Notes: generated from the sequence alone by a model not told the origin. A stretch of 64,000 bases of DNA from Calliopum simillimum (GCA_951812925.1 OX638372.1:43832245-43896244); one strand, 5' to 3'. Shown: positions 34,075-46,805, counted from the stretch's first letter. Numbers and translations: made by a program.

Positions 34075-35953
34075 AATAAAAGTACCAACGAGCTTTTTTA
34101 ATTGAAATATGAAAAATTTTTATTGAACTTAATTAAAGTCATTTTCTAATGAAAAAAAGTTATGAGCAAAAAACATGTTTTTTTGCCAAAATGGGACTTC
34201 AGATATCGTTTTTAGGAGTCCATCTTACTTTTGAGTCGGTTTCAAGATAAATCTAGATTTCGACCCTATCTAACGAGAATAAAAATTTTTTACAAATAAA
34301 ACACAAAAAATCAGATGAAAAGAGATATAATTTATAATGTATGGTATTCTAAAATAGAAATTGGAGAAATAAACCTTCGTGAGATGCGAGTTAGTTCCTT
34401 GGTCTCTATTCAGCTTAGATTGTCTCTAACGAAGTGGTAGATCAAACAAATGTTGGGACTGTATAAATTTAACTGATAGAACGGTTCAAATTGCAACAAC
34501 CCGCAAAAACAATCAAATTGGCTGTGAAACTATAAATTTACAGAGCAATGTACATATTTAAATTAAACGTTTATGTATGTTGGTGCAATGTTAAGTGCTC
34601 ATAACACTTTAATTTACGAATTTTTCACTGCGTAGTGCACTAACATTTGCTAAACTGTCCATATATAAGACTCTTACGAGTTATAATTCACAATACTCGT
34701 ACATAAACGAAAGGGAAATAAAATCTTAAAAATATCACACAAAAGTGATGCTCCAATACAGGACGAGCCCCTCCAGGTGATAATGCCCGATGCGTCCTTA
34801 AGATTTCATATGCTGTGATGCAAAAATAAAATTCATTAATGAAATTTGTTTACTACCGAAAACAAGGCAATGAACTCTAAAAAAAAAAATATAAAAACAA
34901 AAACCTGGCGGTGCAGGCAGCAGCTTTATCGCAATAATAAAATTATTAATTTGTTATTAAAAACAACGCACAAAGTTTTGCAAAAACAACATTCAATCAA
35001 TAAGATGCATTTCAGTAAAATTTTTAACCACACAAATACTTAAGTGTAACCTTTAAGCAGCTCATTTATCTTACTTATTTTTAAAGAAATTTTTTAGAAT
35101 TTTTTTTGTTTTTGTTTATTTTCAATTAACGTATATATTGAATATGTGCAACAATTTAATTTATTCTTAATTTCAAAACCCATAACTAATTAAAAATGTA
35201 TTAACAATTTTGACACTCTCATCGTCGGGGTTTGCTAAAGCGTCAAAGAACCTTTTGTTATTTGACTTAATTGGCAAATGATTGTAATTGTGATTAAAAT
35301 AATGAAAACACCAACAGCAACAACAATCGATGACAACAACAACAACAACATTACAATTAGCAATGCTTTGCATTAAGGAAAAAACAAAAAAAACTTTTTC
35401 GCAACTTCTTTCTACCCTTTGGTTTTAAACTTTCCTCAAGCATGACTAATATCTTTTTTCTTTCTTTTTTATATCCGAATTTCTTAACTTGGCTTAAACT
35501 TTAATCTGCTTCCTAATGACCTTAAGTTTGTTGCCGCTCTCTTTAAATTCTTCTTACTTTACTTTAATTCTACTATCACTTCCCTTTTCTATGGCCGCTT
35601 GTACAGTGGGACAAAAAGAGACTATGTTGCCAAAAAATAAAATGTATTTCTCGAGCAAACATTGCAGAAAGTGATTTACTACGTGATTTGGTATTTATTT
35701 GCTCGGTATTGCCATGGGCGTCAAAAAATTATCTCAGTCCTCATGTTTCATCATATGAGATTTTTTTATATAAGGTAAATGTACTGAATTACGCGCTAGT
35801 ACTTAATTTCGTCAGTTTTTCATTTTTGTATAAAAATAAGAAAACTAAACGCAGTTTCAACTACTTTGAATCAAAATATACTCTATACTTTTAGTTAATG
35901 CCAAAAAATTATAAATACATTTTTTTTTATTAGTTAATAACTTTTTAATGATG
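34075..35953. other. spacer
   Basis: AT-rich; contains a copy of the 'AAAGTTATGAGCAAAAAACA' repeat (34155), a lone 'ACAGTGGGACAAAAAGAGAC' transposon-end-like word (35605), and CAA/TTG runs (35310-35350). No supported gene. Confidence 0.4.
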
Positions 35954-35961
35954 ATTCAAAT

Positions 35962-36337
35962 CAAGGGTGTCAGCGTTTTCAAATCACTGAGCCAAGCGCA
36001 GTCAGCGCAAAATTTCCGATTTTACAACAACTTCAAATTCCTCGAACTACAACAATCATAAAACCTATTTTTTGTTGTTTATTTGTTGGCTCGTTTGCAA
36101 CAACAACAATAATTCAATAATTTTTTAAATTTCTGAGGACTACAACACACACGAAACAACAAAAACAATTTTTCATAAATATTTTAATTCCGCGAATTTT
36201 GACGAGTTCAAAAAAAAAAACAACAAACATTTTTCGTGTGTGTTGTAGTTCTCAGAAATTTAAAAAATTATTGAAATATTCTTGTTTTTGTAGGCGAGCC
36301 AAAATTGGCTCACTTTTCTTCTACGCTGACACCCTTG
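35962..36337. mobile_element. hAT-type MITE, 376 bp
   Basis: Terminal inverted repeats CAAGGGTGTCAGCG / CGCTGACACCCTTG are flanked by a perfect 8-bp duplication ATTCAAAT (35954-35961, 36338-36345). The 8-bp duplication and a CAxGG start are hAT hallmarks. The inner arms are also largely inverted (CAACAACA, TTTTTTAAATTTCTGAG). Confidence 0.85.
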
Positions 36338-36479
36338 ATTCAAATAACCAATATCCAATAACCTTGATTTCAAACGCGTATTTTGTACACAAACGTTAGG
36401 GTTTCCAGGATTACATATTTGTGGCCGAAATTCGCCCATTTCGATTTGACCATAAAATAAAGGAAAAAGTTTTTATACC

Positions 36480-36910
36480 CTTCCTTGGTCGATAAAACAC
36501 AAAAAACTTTTAATATTCTTCCTTAGGGTTCGGGTTATCTGCATCGGTGCAGCAGCTAAGTTGCAATATCGTACTTTCCATTTAGAGGCGTGTAACTCCT
36601 ACTAAAGAGCAAACAGTTTTTGATATCTATCTATACCAAAATTCATAAAAATCAATCATGTTATCGTGCTGTATAGTGCTAACTCTATATCTATACCAAA
36701 TTTCATAAAAATCGTATGCAGTATTTTTGCCGTGAGAGCGTTTTTCCATTTAGGGGCGTGGCACTGCCCACTGAAAATATAATGGTCATTTTATCGTTCC
36801 TTAGTGCTAACCCTATCTCCATACCAAATTTTGTTAAAATCGATGCAGCGGTTTAGCCGTGAGATCGTTTTTTCCATTTAGGGGCGTGGCACCTCCCACT
36901 TTAAAAACAA
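36480..36910. repeat. imperfect tandem units, 'AGGGGCGTGGCAC' family
   Basis: Three units share 'ATACCAAATTTCATAAAAATC', 'GCCGTGAGAGCGTTTTTCCA' and 'GGGGCGTGGCACTGCCCAC'-like words. A related half unit is at 51010-51080. These words are typical of fly Helitron tandem regions. Confidence 0.5.
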
Positions 36911-37057
36911 ATATAGTCCTATGCACTGCTCCTCCTCACAACCTTTCCAACAAAAAAAATAATCAAGCAAATCGGTTGAGATTAAGGTATAGAAACAGGG
37001 ACCTAACGGATTTCGTTTGCCTATTTATATACATACATATAGATTTGTTAAATTAAC

Positions 37058-38002
37058 AATTGAGGAGTGGCCGTACCAAAGGGCCTAAGTACCATTTCGA
37101 AGCAAAAGTAGTGTCATAATATGAAACGGGTGACATTTTGTTAGAAATTAATCGGCGTTAGGAAATAACGCCCAAGGAAATAACGCCCAAAAAAAAAACG
37201 AAATAACGCCCAAAAATAAAATGACGTAATAACGCCCAAAATAAAAAACGAAATAACGCCCAAAAAATATGAAATAACGCCCAAAAACAAAAACGAAATA
37301 ACGCCCAAATTATTTTCATATAAATTTGGGCGATAATCATTTTGGAAATAACGCCCAAAAATTTGAGCTTTATTTCGTTTTTTTGGGCGTTATTTCGTTT
37401 TATTTTTAAAAAATGAAATAACGCCCAAAAACGAAAAACGAAATAACGCCCAAATTATTTTCATACAAATAAATTTTGGGCGTTATTTCCAAAATGATTA
37501 TCGCCCAAATTTATATGAAAATAATTTGGGCGTTATTTCGTTTTTGATTTTGGGCGTTATTTCATATTTTTGGGCGTTATTTCGGTTTTTATTTTGGGCG
37601 TTATTACGTCATTTTATTTTTTGGGCGTTATTTCATATTTTTTTGGGCGTTATTTCGTTTTTTAAAAAAAAAAAGGATATAACGCCCAAAAAAAAACGAA
37701 ATAAAGCCCAAATTTTTGGGCGTTATTTCCAAAATGATTATCGCCCAAATTTATATGAAAATAATTTGGGCGTTATTTCGTTTTTTTTTTTGGGCGTTAT
37801 TTCCTTGGGCGTTATTTCCTAACGCCAAATTAATCAAATTGTTTTCTGTTTTCACTAAAACTTTTTTTGATAATGTGAAATTGATGTCATTATGTTGAAA
37901 AAATTATAGCAGTCAAATAACAGACTATTAGGCACATAGAAATTAGGACATTACTTTTGTCGCGAAATGGTACTTAGGCCCTTTGGTACGGCCACTCCTC
38001 AA
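37058..38002. mobile_element. outer inverted-repeat element hosting a nested foldback
   Basis: Inverted ends of about 44 bp, AATTGAGGAGTGGCCGTACC… and its complement (…GGTACGGCCACTCCTCAATT). Its target duplication is not clear. The AAATAACGCCC foldback is inserted within it (37154-37826). Confidence 0.65.
37154..37826. mobile_element. AAATAACGCCC foldback element, young copy with perfect 9-bp duplication
   Basis: The ends GGCGTTAGGAAATAACGCCC and complement are flanked by AAATTAATC on both sides (37145-37153, 37827-37835). Nearly the whole element is reiterated GAAATAACGCCCAAA, then its complement, with smaller palindromes inside (TTTGGGCGATAATCATTTTG). Nine-base duplication and long inverted ends point to a Mutator-like element (inference). 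Same family as 19252-21522. Confidence 0.8.
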
Positions 38003-38715
38003 TTTATCTTAACTTTAAAATCGTTTTCTAATAGTTTCAAAGCAAAATAAACTATTTTTTATAAAGAAAACGATGATTTTATTTCTGCCGGAATTAGGTG
38101 CATAATTTTGTACGAGTGAACGTTATTCTGTTGTTATCACGCTATTAGGAAAATAATGGAGTTTCAATAAAATAAACTATTGATAGTTGTAAAACATACT
38201 TACAAAAAAAAATTTTTCGCATGTTATAAGTAAGTAAACTTTTCTGAATGAAGTGATGAAATTACAGGATAAGATGTTCTCTTTCAAAACTATAAATAAT
38301 TGTGTACAATGTGAACAGTTCTCTAGCAAATTTCAGGAATCTGGGCATCTCCGATTAAATTAAACCAAAGAATGTAAATTGCCCCCATGCAATTTATATT
38401 AGCACCAAATCTTATCTATGTGCATTAGATAGTTTCACTTTGTCTCGTTACTCTTAATACGTATACCACATCTCATCCATGTACGTTAAATGTATAGTTT
38501 TTTGGAATTACGGAAAAACGAGAAAAAAAGTTTAAAAAAATTTTTGGTCTCGACATTCAAGGGAGTCCTTGGGTGTAAAAAAATTTGTTCACTAAAATCA
38601 CGTATAAAGCCATGAAACGAATAGAAAACCCGAAAGAACGAATAATTTTTTTTTTTTTAAATGAGAGTTATTTGAATTTTCAGTGGAGATAGCACATTAG
38701 CGCTCTACAAAAAAT
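38003..38715. other. unassigned spacer
   Basis: AT-rich; no supported gene. Confidence 0.4.
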
Positions 38716-38717
38716 TA

Positions 38718-39874
38718 GGGGAAGAGTGCCGCCGGCGGGCATGGTTCGGATGTGGGCACCCCCCGTAACTTTTGACAGAAAACAAATGCGGCTGTTCTGA
38801 CAAATGTTAAGCACGTGTTATGACAGCACGAAGTTTTTGTGCATTTACCGGAGCAAAGAGATGCAATTGCTGCGAAGAAAATAATTTTTGAATAAGTGAA
38901 AGTCAACACAAAAGTTTTTTTCAATAATTTTCCAAGTACGATAAATCGAAATGGTTCAATCGAAAAGCTGAATGCAATCTATATTCATGCAGTACGAGTA
39001 AATTTATTATATTTTGTGATTCGAAACCGAATGCAACCAAATGTGTGAACATTTTGTTTTGAACACAATGTTTATTGCTTTTCAAAGTGGCTGTCAAAGT
39101 TGAGTGTGGGCTCCGAATTGGTTCGCGTGTGGGCACTCCTCTTTTTTTTATTAAAAGCGTGTGTTTTACTGAAATATCGTCATGGAAGCCAACATTACTA
39201 ATTTAAATGCTGTTCTTATACCCTTTTACGCTTTTTTAGCGGAATGGAAAGAACCAAGAGGCGCTTTAAAGACATCGCAGAAAAAAAGTTGTTTTCATTA
39301 AGTGTGGATGACTACCACTTTGCAAAAAATCTTGGCATTGAGTGGACCGAGTAGCAGATGGCGGGCATGGATTGGTACAAGAAAAGCATACTTGGCAAAA
39401 GTGCAATGTCAACAAGGACTAGAAATTACGTCACCAAACCGGCTTAGTCTGCAAAACAATTGATCTGGCTTCAACGCCGAAGACAATCAAGTCTGGTTTC
39501 AGGGCAACAGGCATGATGCCAACCGATCCAGACGTTTTCAGTGATGCTAATCTTGTTGAAGATGTTGAGCAGAGTTTTTTGAATTTGTGTGAGTCAATAT
39601 TTTTAAAATAAATTAATTTACATTATCTCCATTTGATTGCGTTTTGCTTCATATTTTCCCATTTTTAGCCTATTTTCTAAGGGTGCCCACAACCGAACCA
39701 AAAATTTTTTTTTATCAAAAAGTATCACTTCACTATATTTTTGATAAAATTTTTCCAACTTACGAAATTAATTTACTTTCTACACTAGTAGTTAGCTAAA
39801 GTCTGCATAATAAACATTTGGTCAAAAGTCATCAGTCGAAAACGTAAAGGTGCCAACACCCGGTACTCTTCCCC
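38718..39874 (+). mobile_element. pogo-like deletion derivative II with transposase remnants
   Basis: The ends GGGGAAGAGTGCC and complement (GGTACTCTTCCCC) are flanked by TA. On plus, about 39255-39440 reads EKKLFSLSVDDYHFAKNLGI, then (after a stop) QMAGMDWYKK…STRTRN, the CENP-B-type DNA-binding helix region of pogo/Tigger transposases. About 39480-39600 reads SGFRATGMMPTDPDVFSDAN, the 'GFRxTGxYPxxPxxF' segment near the C-terminus. The DDE catalytic core between them is gone, so this is an internally deleted copy. Family assignment is from recalled motifs. Confidence 0.75.
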
Positions 39875-40029
39875 TACAGTTTGGAGATAGAATTTTTCTT
39901 AATTCTCGAATATTTTGGTGTATTAGTGGTATTTTGACATTCCACAGTTTTCCACTCAGTAAAGAAGCCTACAAGGATACCATAACTGAAAAATCTCAAA
40001 ATCGCAAAAAGTGGAGATATAGCGGAATT

Positions 40030-40369
40030 ACAATGTAGCAGTGGCAGTGGCAGCGGCAGTGTCAGAGCCAGTGGCAGTAGTCATCTGTTTCGTATTTTAC
40101 TGCTTACAACTTACAATAAAGCAGTGGCAGTGTCAGCGGTAGCAGCAGTTTTTCTTTGTCTTTTAATTATTACAATGTTGCCTCCCTTAATTTTTTCGTT
40201 TGTTTCTTTGGTAGTACAGCGGCAGAAGCAGTAAATTTAGAAATAGAGCTAAGCATGGCTTACTGCTTACTGCTACTGCTCTTATGTAAGTGCTACCATT
40301 GAAACACACTGTTTCTAAAAAAACAGCTGATCACTGACACTGCCGCTGCAACTGCCACTGCCGCATTGT
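40030..40369. mobile_element. MITE-like element with GCAGTG-rich inverted ends
   Basis: The left ACAATGTAGCAGTGGCAGTG…GCGGCAGTGTCAG is mirrored by CTGACACTGCCGC…GCCACTGCCGCATTGT on the right (about 40 bp). Further GCAGTGGCAGTGTCAGCGG copies lie inside (40120). No clear target duplication. A microsatellite origin of the arms is also possible. Confidence 0.5.
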
Positions 40370-42552
40370 GTTTTGGCTGATAGGACTATAGCGCTATAAG
40401 GTATCGATATGTTAAGAGTATACGAACGAATATCAGCAACCAGAAAAATTGGTTTCACCACGTCCTCATCATAGTTCTAAAACTATTTAACACACATGAA
40501 TGAGATTTGGTAAATCTGTAAGAAGCAAATGGACATAGGTGAGGCAATGCTCACCGGGTACCTAATAGCTAGCAACAAATAAAATATCAAATGTCCCCAT
40601 TGATTCCATGTGAGCTAAAAGAGTTGTCACAAAAAACAGGGGCTAAATCGCCGCATCAGTGAACGTACCATTCGATTTTACGTCACGAGTTGTACGTTAA
40701 CGGATGCGACGATTCGACCCCAGGTTTTTTAGTCGAACGCAAAAGTGTTCGTAAGGTCATCCTTAGAAAATTTATGTTCTACAAAATGCAAGAGCTCATC
40801 GTTTCGGAGATATTTTTCAAAAACTGATTTTTAAAAATTTTAGTATTTTTAAAAAATGTCTCCTAAGCTATAAGCCGAAAAAAATAAAGGTGATGCAACC
40901 ATTGAAAGTAGAGTAACTTTTGTTTATATATGAAAATAAATCTATATATAACATATTTCAAGAACTATCTTTTATCCCACATACTCATAATATCCTTAGC
41001 ATCTTTAAGGATGCGTTGGACTGTTTCAAGTTGGCGGTTAAAACATGCAATGAACATTTTTGACTAAATAAGTCAAAAGCCTTTGGACTTTTCATATTTT
41101 TTCAAAGGTTTTGTAAAATTTGAGGTTCAAATTTAATTCCATAAAAATTTAAATTGCAACGTTACACTGTGCAACGTTTGGTTTTTCGACGGTAAAAGTT
41201 GAAATCTGTTGCGGAAACGGATGTCAAAGCTGTAACAGCAGAAGCAGCCTTCCTTCTCTATGGTAAGAAATGTAAATGAGTTTCTATGTCCTTGGAAATT
41301 GAATTACGTATATACAAACATACATATGAGAAAGTTTTTTTCTGCAAAATTTAGTTGCCGTAGTTTATGCTGTTGCCTTTTCTAAGAATGTCCGTTTCTA
41401 TGTTTGTGAGCAGCTGCAGGGCACTCACATACATACATGCATACTTAGACAGTTAAATTGAATTATTAACCAAACCTGCCGTTTTTTTTTAAGTTTCATG
41501 TAAATTAAAATTCGATTCCTTATATCCTGCAAGTAATAAAACTTTTTCAAAAGCTTTTTTCAAACTCATTCACAATAAAGAAATTTGAACGCGTGATGTG
41601 GTTGTTGCATTCGATAAATGCTTTTGGGTACTAACCAGAGTACGATTTGTGTAGAGTTCCAAGGGAAGCTTTTAAGGTTGTCCGCATTTAGTAATTGGTA
41701 AAGTTGTCGCCTCAGTTCGTAAAGAAATAAATTACGAAATACCATGCTATAATTATAGTACATTGTACTAAAATTTCGCTGTTTGTACTTTATGCTATAA
41801 TAATTTGTGTACCATAATTTCATCATGCTATAATTTTACGATAATTTATTTACCTCTTTTACATTTTTATTTTTCGAACAAAAAATTGGAAAAAATAAAA
41901 GTTTGTTTGTTTGTTTTTTATGGACTCGAAAACCATTAGACCGATTTTGATGAAATTTTCGTAGTGTGTTCGTATAGGTTTCAGGAGGAGGTTTTAGGCT
42001 AGAAAAATGTTTGGTGCCATGCCCCCAAGAAACAAAATGCGTCATATCTCAGAAACTATTTGTCGCATAGGAATGAAATTTGGCACATATGTATGTAAAG
42101 GACGCTAAGCCAAATAACATTCATAAGAAATATGGCATATCTCTAAAACTGTTCTTAGTATTTGGATGAACCAAATAGAAAATGCTTTGACATTTGTGTT
42201 TTAGTTAACGATAAGCTAATCAATTGGAGCTAGATATCTTGTAAAACAGCGTTTAAAAATTCGTGCGTGAGTTTTTAATGACATCATTTTGCTAGACTAT
42301 TAATTGATGTCATCCCCCATTATATTAAACTTCTATATTCGGACGGAACGATTCTTGAGTCGGGCTTTTGAGCAGATATGGCGAATTACAATACTTTGTA
42401 ATATTTCTAAAGAAATTAATCTACTATCATCTAAATGTAATGAATAAAAGTATGACAAAATATCACAAAACACTTATCGCTTTACATATTAACCAAGTTG
42501 TAACTTAATTGCGAGAAATTTTGCATGGGATTTGTTTCTTCAATACCAAACC
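40370..42552. other. spacer
   Basis: Contains the 'CGGAGATATTTTTCAAAAACTG' relative of the dispersed repeat (40800) and a Helitron-like phrase 'TTTGTTTGTTTGTTTTTTAT…GACCGATTTTGATGAAATTT' (41903-41960). No supported gene. Confidence 0.4.
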
Positions 42553-42554
42553 AA

Positions 42555-43420
42555 AACAAGTAAGGGTGTTATTTTTTCCTGGCCAAACATTAAATACGTA
42601 CCCTACACTGTAGTATTTTGAAAATTTTGCTTGTATGGGAGATGCCATGACCACTTCTCTGATTTCTCATAGCTTTTGTCTAAGATCTTGCACTGTTCTT
42701 AGTGTCTGAGGAAATTGTTGGATTGTTGGATTATCCTGAAAAACGCTTTCAGTTTAGCATTTTGGGACTTTTTCTTATATGGGAGATGCCATGACCTCTT
42801 GTCCGAGTTTATTTAGTTTTTGCTTAGAGCCTTGCATTTACTGTTTTTGGTGTCTAAGTAAAATTTGGTTGGATTATCTCAAAAAACGCTTTTTTCATTA
42901 TAACACTTGTAAACTTTTTCTTATCTGGGAGGTACCACGCCCCCTTTCCTGAGTTCGCCTAGTTTATGATCAGACTTGCAGTTACTGTTTTTAGTGTTTG
43001 AGTAAGATTTTGTTGGATTATCTTAAAACACGCTTACAGTACAGCATTTTGAAACTTTTCCTTATATGGGTGGTGGCACGCCTTTTTGTCCGAGTTCGCC
43101 AAGTTTTTACTCAGAGCTTGAACTTACTGTCCCTAGTATTTATGTGTATTTTTGTTGTATTGTCGTGAAAAATACTCATAAAGTTACATTTTGAATATAT
43201 TTTTTGTATGGGCGATAGGCGTATCCGTCGACCGATTACGCTTATTTCCACGCACAGGCAGACACCCAGTCAGCCAGCCAGACAGACGGACATTGCTATA
43301 TCGACTTAGGAGGTGATGCCGATCAAGAATATATATACTTTTCCGTACCTGCCAGGCCTCCTTCTCCGCGTTACAAACGGAAGGACAAAGTGAATAAACC
43401 CTGGGTGTAGGGTATGAAAA
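42555..43420 (+). mobile_element. DINE-1-like Helentron, diverged copy
   Basis: The start CAAGTAAGGGTGTT…GGCCAAACATTAAATA leads to TACCCTACACTG. Tandem units, a short CAGC core (43263-43290), TGATCAAGAATATATA, and GTGTAGGGTAT at the end follow. It is more diverged than the copies at 25475 and 29780. Confidence 0.75.
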
Positions 43421-45200
43421 CTTTGCAAAATATTAGAAGGATGGAGTGAAGTTTCACAAAACTCATTCCCAATCCCTGTGAAAAATCTACAAAATTCATA
43501 GTTGCGCATGTTATTTCTATTTGACTCCCAAAAGCCGAAATGTTTGATGATGATATAAGTTAGGAGAATTAAGAAGCTAAAGAAAAATTCTCTGTAAAGT
43601 TCGATGAACTCATTAATTCTCAGATACTTAAAACAGTTTTCTTAACAAGCAGGCGGCCAAAGCCATAAAATCCAGTAACTGTTAAATTCGCAAAGCACGA
43701 ATATCTTACTTTACGAAACCAAGCCCGTCCTTCCGTCTGTCCACTCATCAAATTTAAGTTTGGAAAACTCAACACCCATTTCGCATTTAATAAATTCATT
43801 CGAACAAAACTTTTTACAAAAAAATTAGCATAAATTCAACTGATAGTTTAAGTATGCGAACGGAGAGAGGATACTGATATACCTAAGGATATTCGCATCA
43901 AGTGCTCACCAATGGGTGGGTTGTGGGTTTATACATTTAGCGCAATTGGCCATTTGCTATGACCAACATAGACCTCATCAACCCACTGCATTCTGCCAGT
44001 AGCTATTTCTTTCTTTTTTTTTTTTTTGCTTATCCATGTTATCGTCAGTGTGGCTTTCAATTCAATTCAAATCAATTTCAATTTCTCAATTTTGCTCAAG
44101 TGGCAGTATAACAAACCCATACACCCATACTTACATAGATACTCGTACATATTTGGATATATAATTTTGGCAACAAATTGAAAAATTCCAACTCAAGTGA
44201 GAAATTATGAAGAAAATTATTCACCCTGCTGTTTTTTATTTTTTATTTTATTTTTTTGAGTAGGCACAGGCAGTAGCATTACAAGAGTTCCATTGGAACA
44301 TCTGTATCTGCAAGTTGTGTTGTTTGTTGTTTGTGTAGAAGAAAATATAATTTTCTATTGAGTTTGCATCTTAGATTTTTATTAGAAAAAAAAGCTATGT
44401 GGGCATTTCTACGTCAAAGTTTACCCTTTTTGTTTCAAAATTTGATGTATAGTATAGTAAGTGGGAGAACCACGTAGTAGCAAATTGAGAATTTTTGCTT
44501 GAAATCAAGTAGCAAGTGACTACCAGTAAAGAACAATATTATTTCAATATTCCTTTGAGACTATTCAGTTTTGCCAAACAGACACGAACTTCTTGAAAAG
44601 TAGAACTTTTATATGGGAGTTGCCACTCCATTTTTGGTCGAATATTAATCTATAGCAGTGATATCTAAACTCAGTACTAGCGTATTTTGTCAATGTATAA
44701 ATCTGCACCACAACTGACACAGTTAAAAGCTTATCTGTGAGTGAATACGTTTACAGAAAGCTTTTAAACACAAAAGCTGAAATGCCCGTAGGCATAGCGT
44801 TGGATGTCACTGATCTATAGTAAGGGAGTTGTTGATATTTTCCCATCCCACGCTGATTTTTTTTATCAAATTTCGAAATTGCAAAAAAAAAACTGCTATC
44901 ATATGTCATAACACCGTGTCCGTCCATTGCTATATTGCATTAAAGTCATTCCGAACAAAAAATAGTTTCAAAGAGACAGACCATAAAGCTATATATTCTT
45001 TGCCATTTCATCGTCATTACTATTGATTACGATTTATTCCATAGACAAAAGACGTTAAGGTCTCCGATTTTCATTAAAAACCATAAAAAACCGTTCTTAC
45101 GTTTGATCTCAAAACCAGAGCATGCCCAGCTAAAAACAATTTGCCAATTTTTCCAATCAGCCCTATGATCTATCCATATGACGATCCTGTACAGAGAAGT
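43421..45200. other. spacer
   Basis: AT-rich with no supported gene. Confidence 0.4.
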
Positions 45201-45204
45201 TTAT

Positions 45205-45290
45205 CCTTGTCCAATAGCCTAATGTTTAAAGCACCGCGTTTTCTTTTATTAAAAAACTGGAGTCATGGGTTCGAGTACGGTTTCTGACAA
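45205..45290 (+). ncRNA. tRNA-like (pol III box) sequence, possibly a SINE head
   Basis: 'TAGCCTAATGTTTAAAGCACC' resembles a box A, and 'GGGTTCGAGTACGG', about 50 nt further, resembles a box B (GGTTCGAnnCC). A cloverleaf with a proper acceptor stem is not evident, so a functional tRNA is unlikely. Confidence 0.3.
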
Positions 45291-46003
45291 GATTTAACTA
45301 AAACTGATCTGATGAGGCTATACACATGTTCACATGTGAGAATATGTAAATATGTATGTGGAAGTAGGCGAAACATATGTAATCAATTTCCATGTTAACA
45401 CTTGCTTGCGTCTGTTGTTGAAAATTGCAAAAATGACTGTTTAATTAGTTCGACTAAATTAACAATATCGAATAACAGTTTTGGTCTTGATTATCTTCTT
45501 GACCAGCAATCTAATACCCTCGTCATAGTCGATAGAATTTAAGCCTACAATTTGCATTCAAGGTGCAAGAACTTTCTCCGCGGAGACTCCAAGGTAATTA
45601 AATCCCTGTACTATCTAGCTCTGTCTGGATCCACATTGTTTTAGCATTGAATATGGATAATATCCAGTTACCCATAACAGTCTGAAAATTTAAACAATTA
45701 ATAGCATATTTAGCAAAAATTGTGCAATAGAGAGCAACTTCTATATTCTGAAAAGCTGTAGCGCAGACTACTCTGAGGTGCAGAAAAGTACAATTTCAGT
45801 AACTAGTTCATTGAACTAAACCCATTTGTTCAAGCTTCATGGATATGATTATAGGCACCTGCAGGTTAAAAGAGGATATCGCCAATCACACTGCTTGAGG
45901 ACAATAGATAGGCTTTGTGCTTTGTGACAGTGACTGTGATCCCATGGGTTCTTGGATTCAAGGCCAACTTCATTTATCATTTACCCACTATATTCAAAAA
46001 GTA

Positions 46004-46533
46004 GACCGGTTCGATTTTGTATGAAGCAAAACAAAAATCATCCCGAAACCGACTCAAAAGTAAGAGGAACTCTTAAGAACGATATCTGCATAATTTATTT
46101 TTTGAGACATTTTATAGTTTTTAAAAAATTTATCAAATTGAGTTTTCAGCTGTTGAGCTCACGCTCGTTAGCAAAATGCTAGGTTTACTCAAAACCAAGG
46201 TGTGTTCGAAAAAATTTCGCAAGAGGTAAAATGCTTAGAATTTTTGAAAGAATCGGTGTGAATTTTTTCAGAATTTTTGAAAATTTATAAAATCTCTCAA
46301 AAAATTCTGAAAAAATTCACGCAATTTTTTTGGACAATTCTAAGCATTTTTTGCCTTATTCACTTTTTTCGATAGATGCTTTGCTTTTGACTAAAAAATA
46401 GTTTTTCCGAAAGCGTAATTGAAAAACGTAAAAAAATCGATTTTGGGACCAGAGTATTATCTATGCTCCCATAAAAAATTTTTAATTTCGGGATGACTTT
46501 TTTATTTTTGCTTCATACAAAATCGAACCGGTC
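46004..46533. mobile_element. inverted-repeat element with TA flanks, 530 bp
   Basis: GACCGGTTCGATTTTGTATG… on the left and …CATACAAAATCGAACCGGTC on the right, with TA on both sides. The centre (46190-46405) is the shared 'GCTTAGAAT…TTCTAAGC' palindromic core. A solo right end is at 50945-51001. Confidence 0.7.
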
Positions 46534-46573
46534 TAATGTATAGCAAACATTATTTGTCATATCGTCACTTTTA

Positions 46574-46805
46574 GGCCAGATTCACGAAAGTGCAAATTTT
46601 TCGGTTTTGCACAAATGTGGTTTTCTTGTACAAAATGGTTCAATAAAGTTTTGCCAGAAGTAAGAAAGCTATATCTGAAGTAGTTTAACAGCAAATGCAA
46701 AGTTTATTACACGAAAAAGCAGAATTTACATATAATTTTCATATTTAAAAAATTTCAAACAGCAATTTCTCAAATTCAATAATTTTCACATTCGTGAATC
46801 TGGCC
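46574..46805. mobile_element. PIF/Harbinger-type MITE, 232 bp
   Basis: Terminal repeats GGCCAGATTCACGAA / TTCGTGAATCTGGCC are flanked by TTA (46571-46573 and 46806-46808). A 3-bp TTA duplication with a GGCC start is the Harbinger pattern. Confidence 0.8.

Noticed and set aside
33863..34105. 80-codon frame with signal-like start and clustered cysteines, repeated at 38715-38924
   Set aside because: It lies in the terminal region of both pogo-like deletion derivatives and crosses the element's inverted repeat; the similarity between the two loci is explained by the transposon.
45205..45290. functional tRNA gene
   Set aside because: Box-like words are present but the acceptor stem and anticodon arm do not pair by eye.
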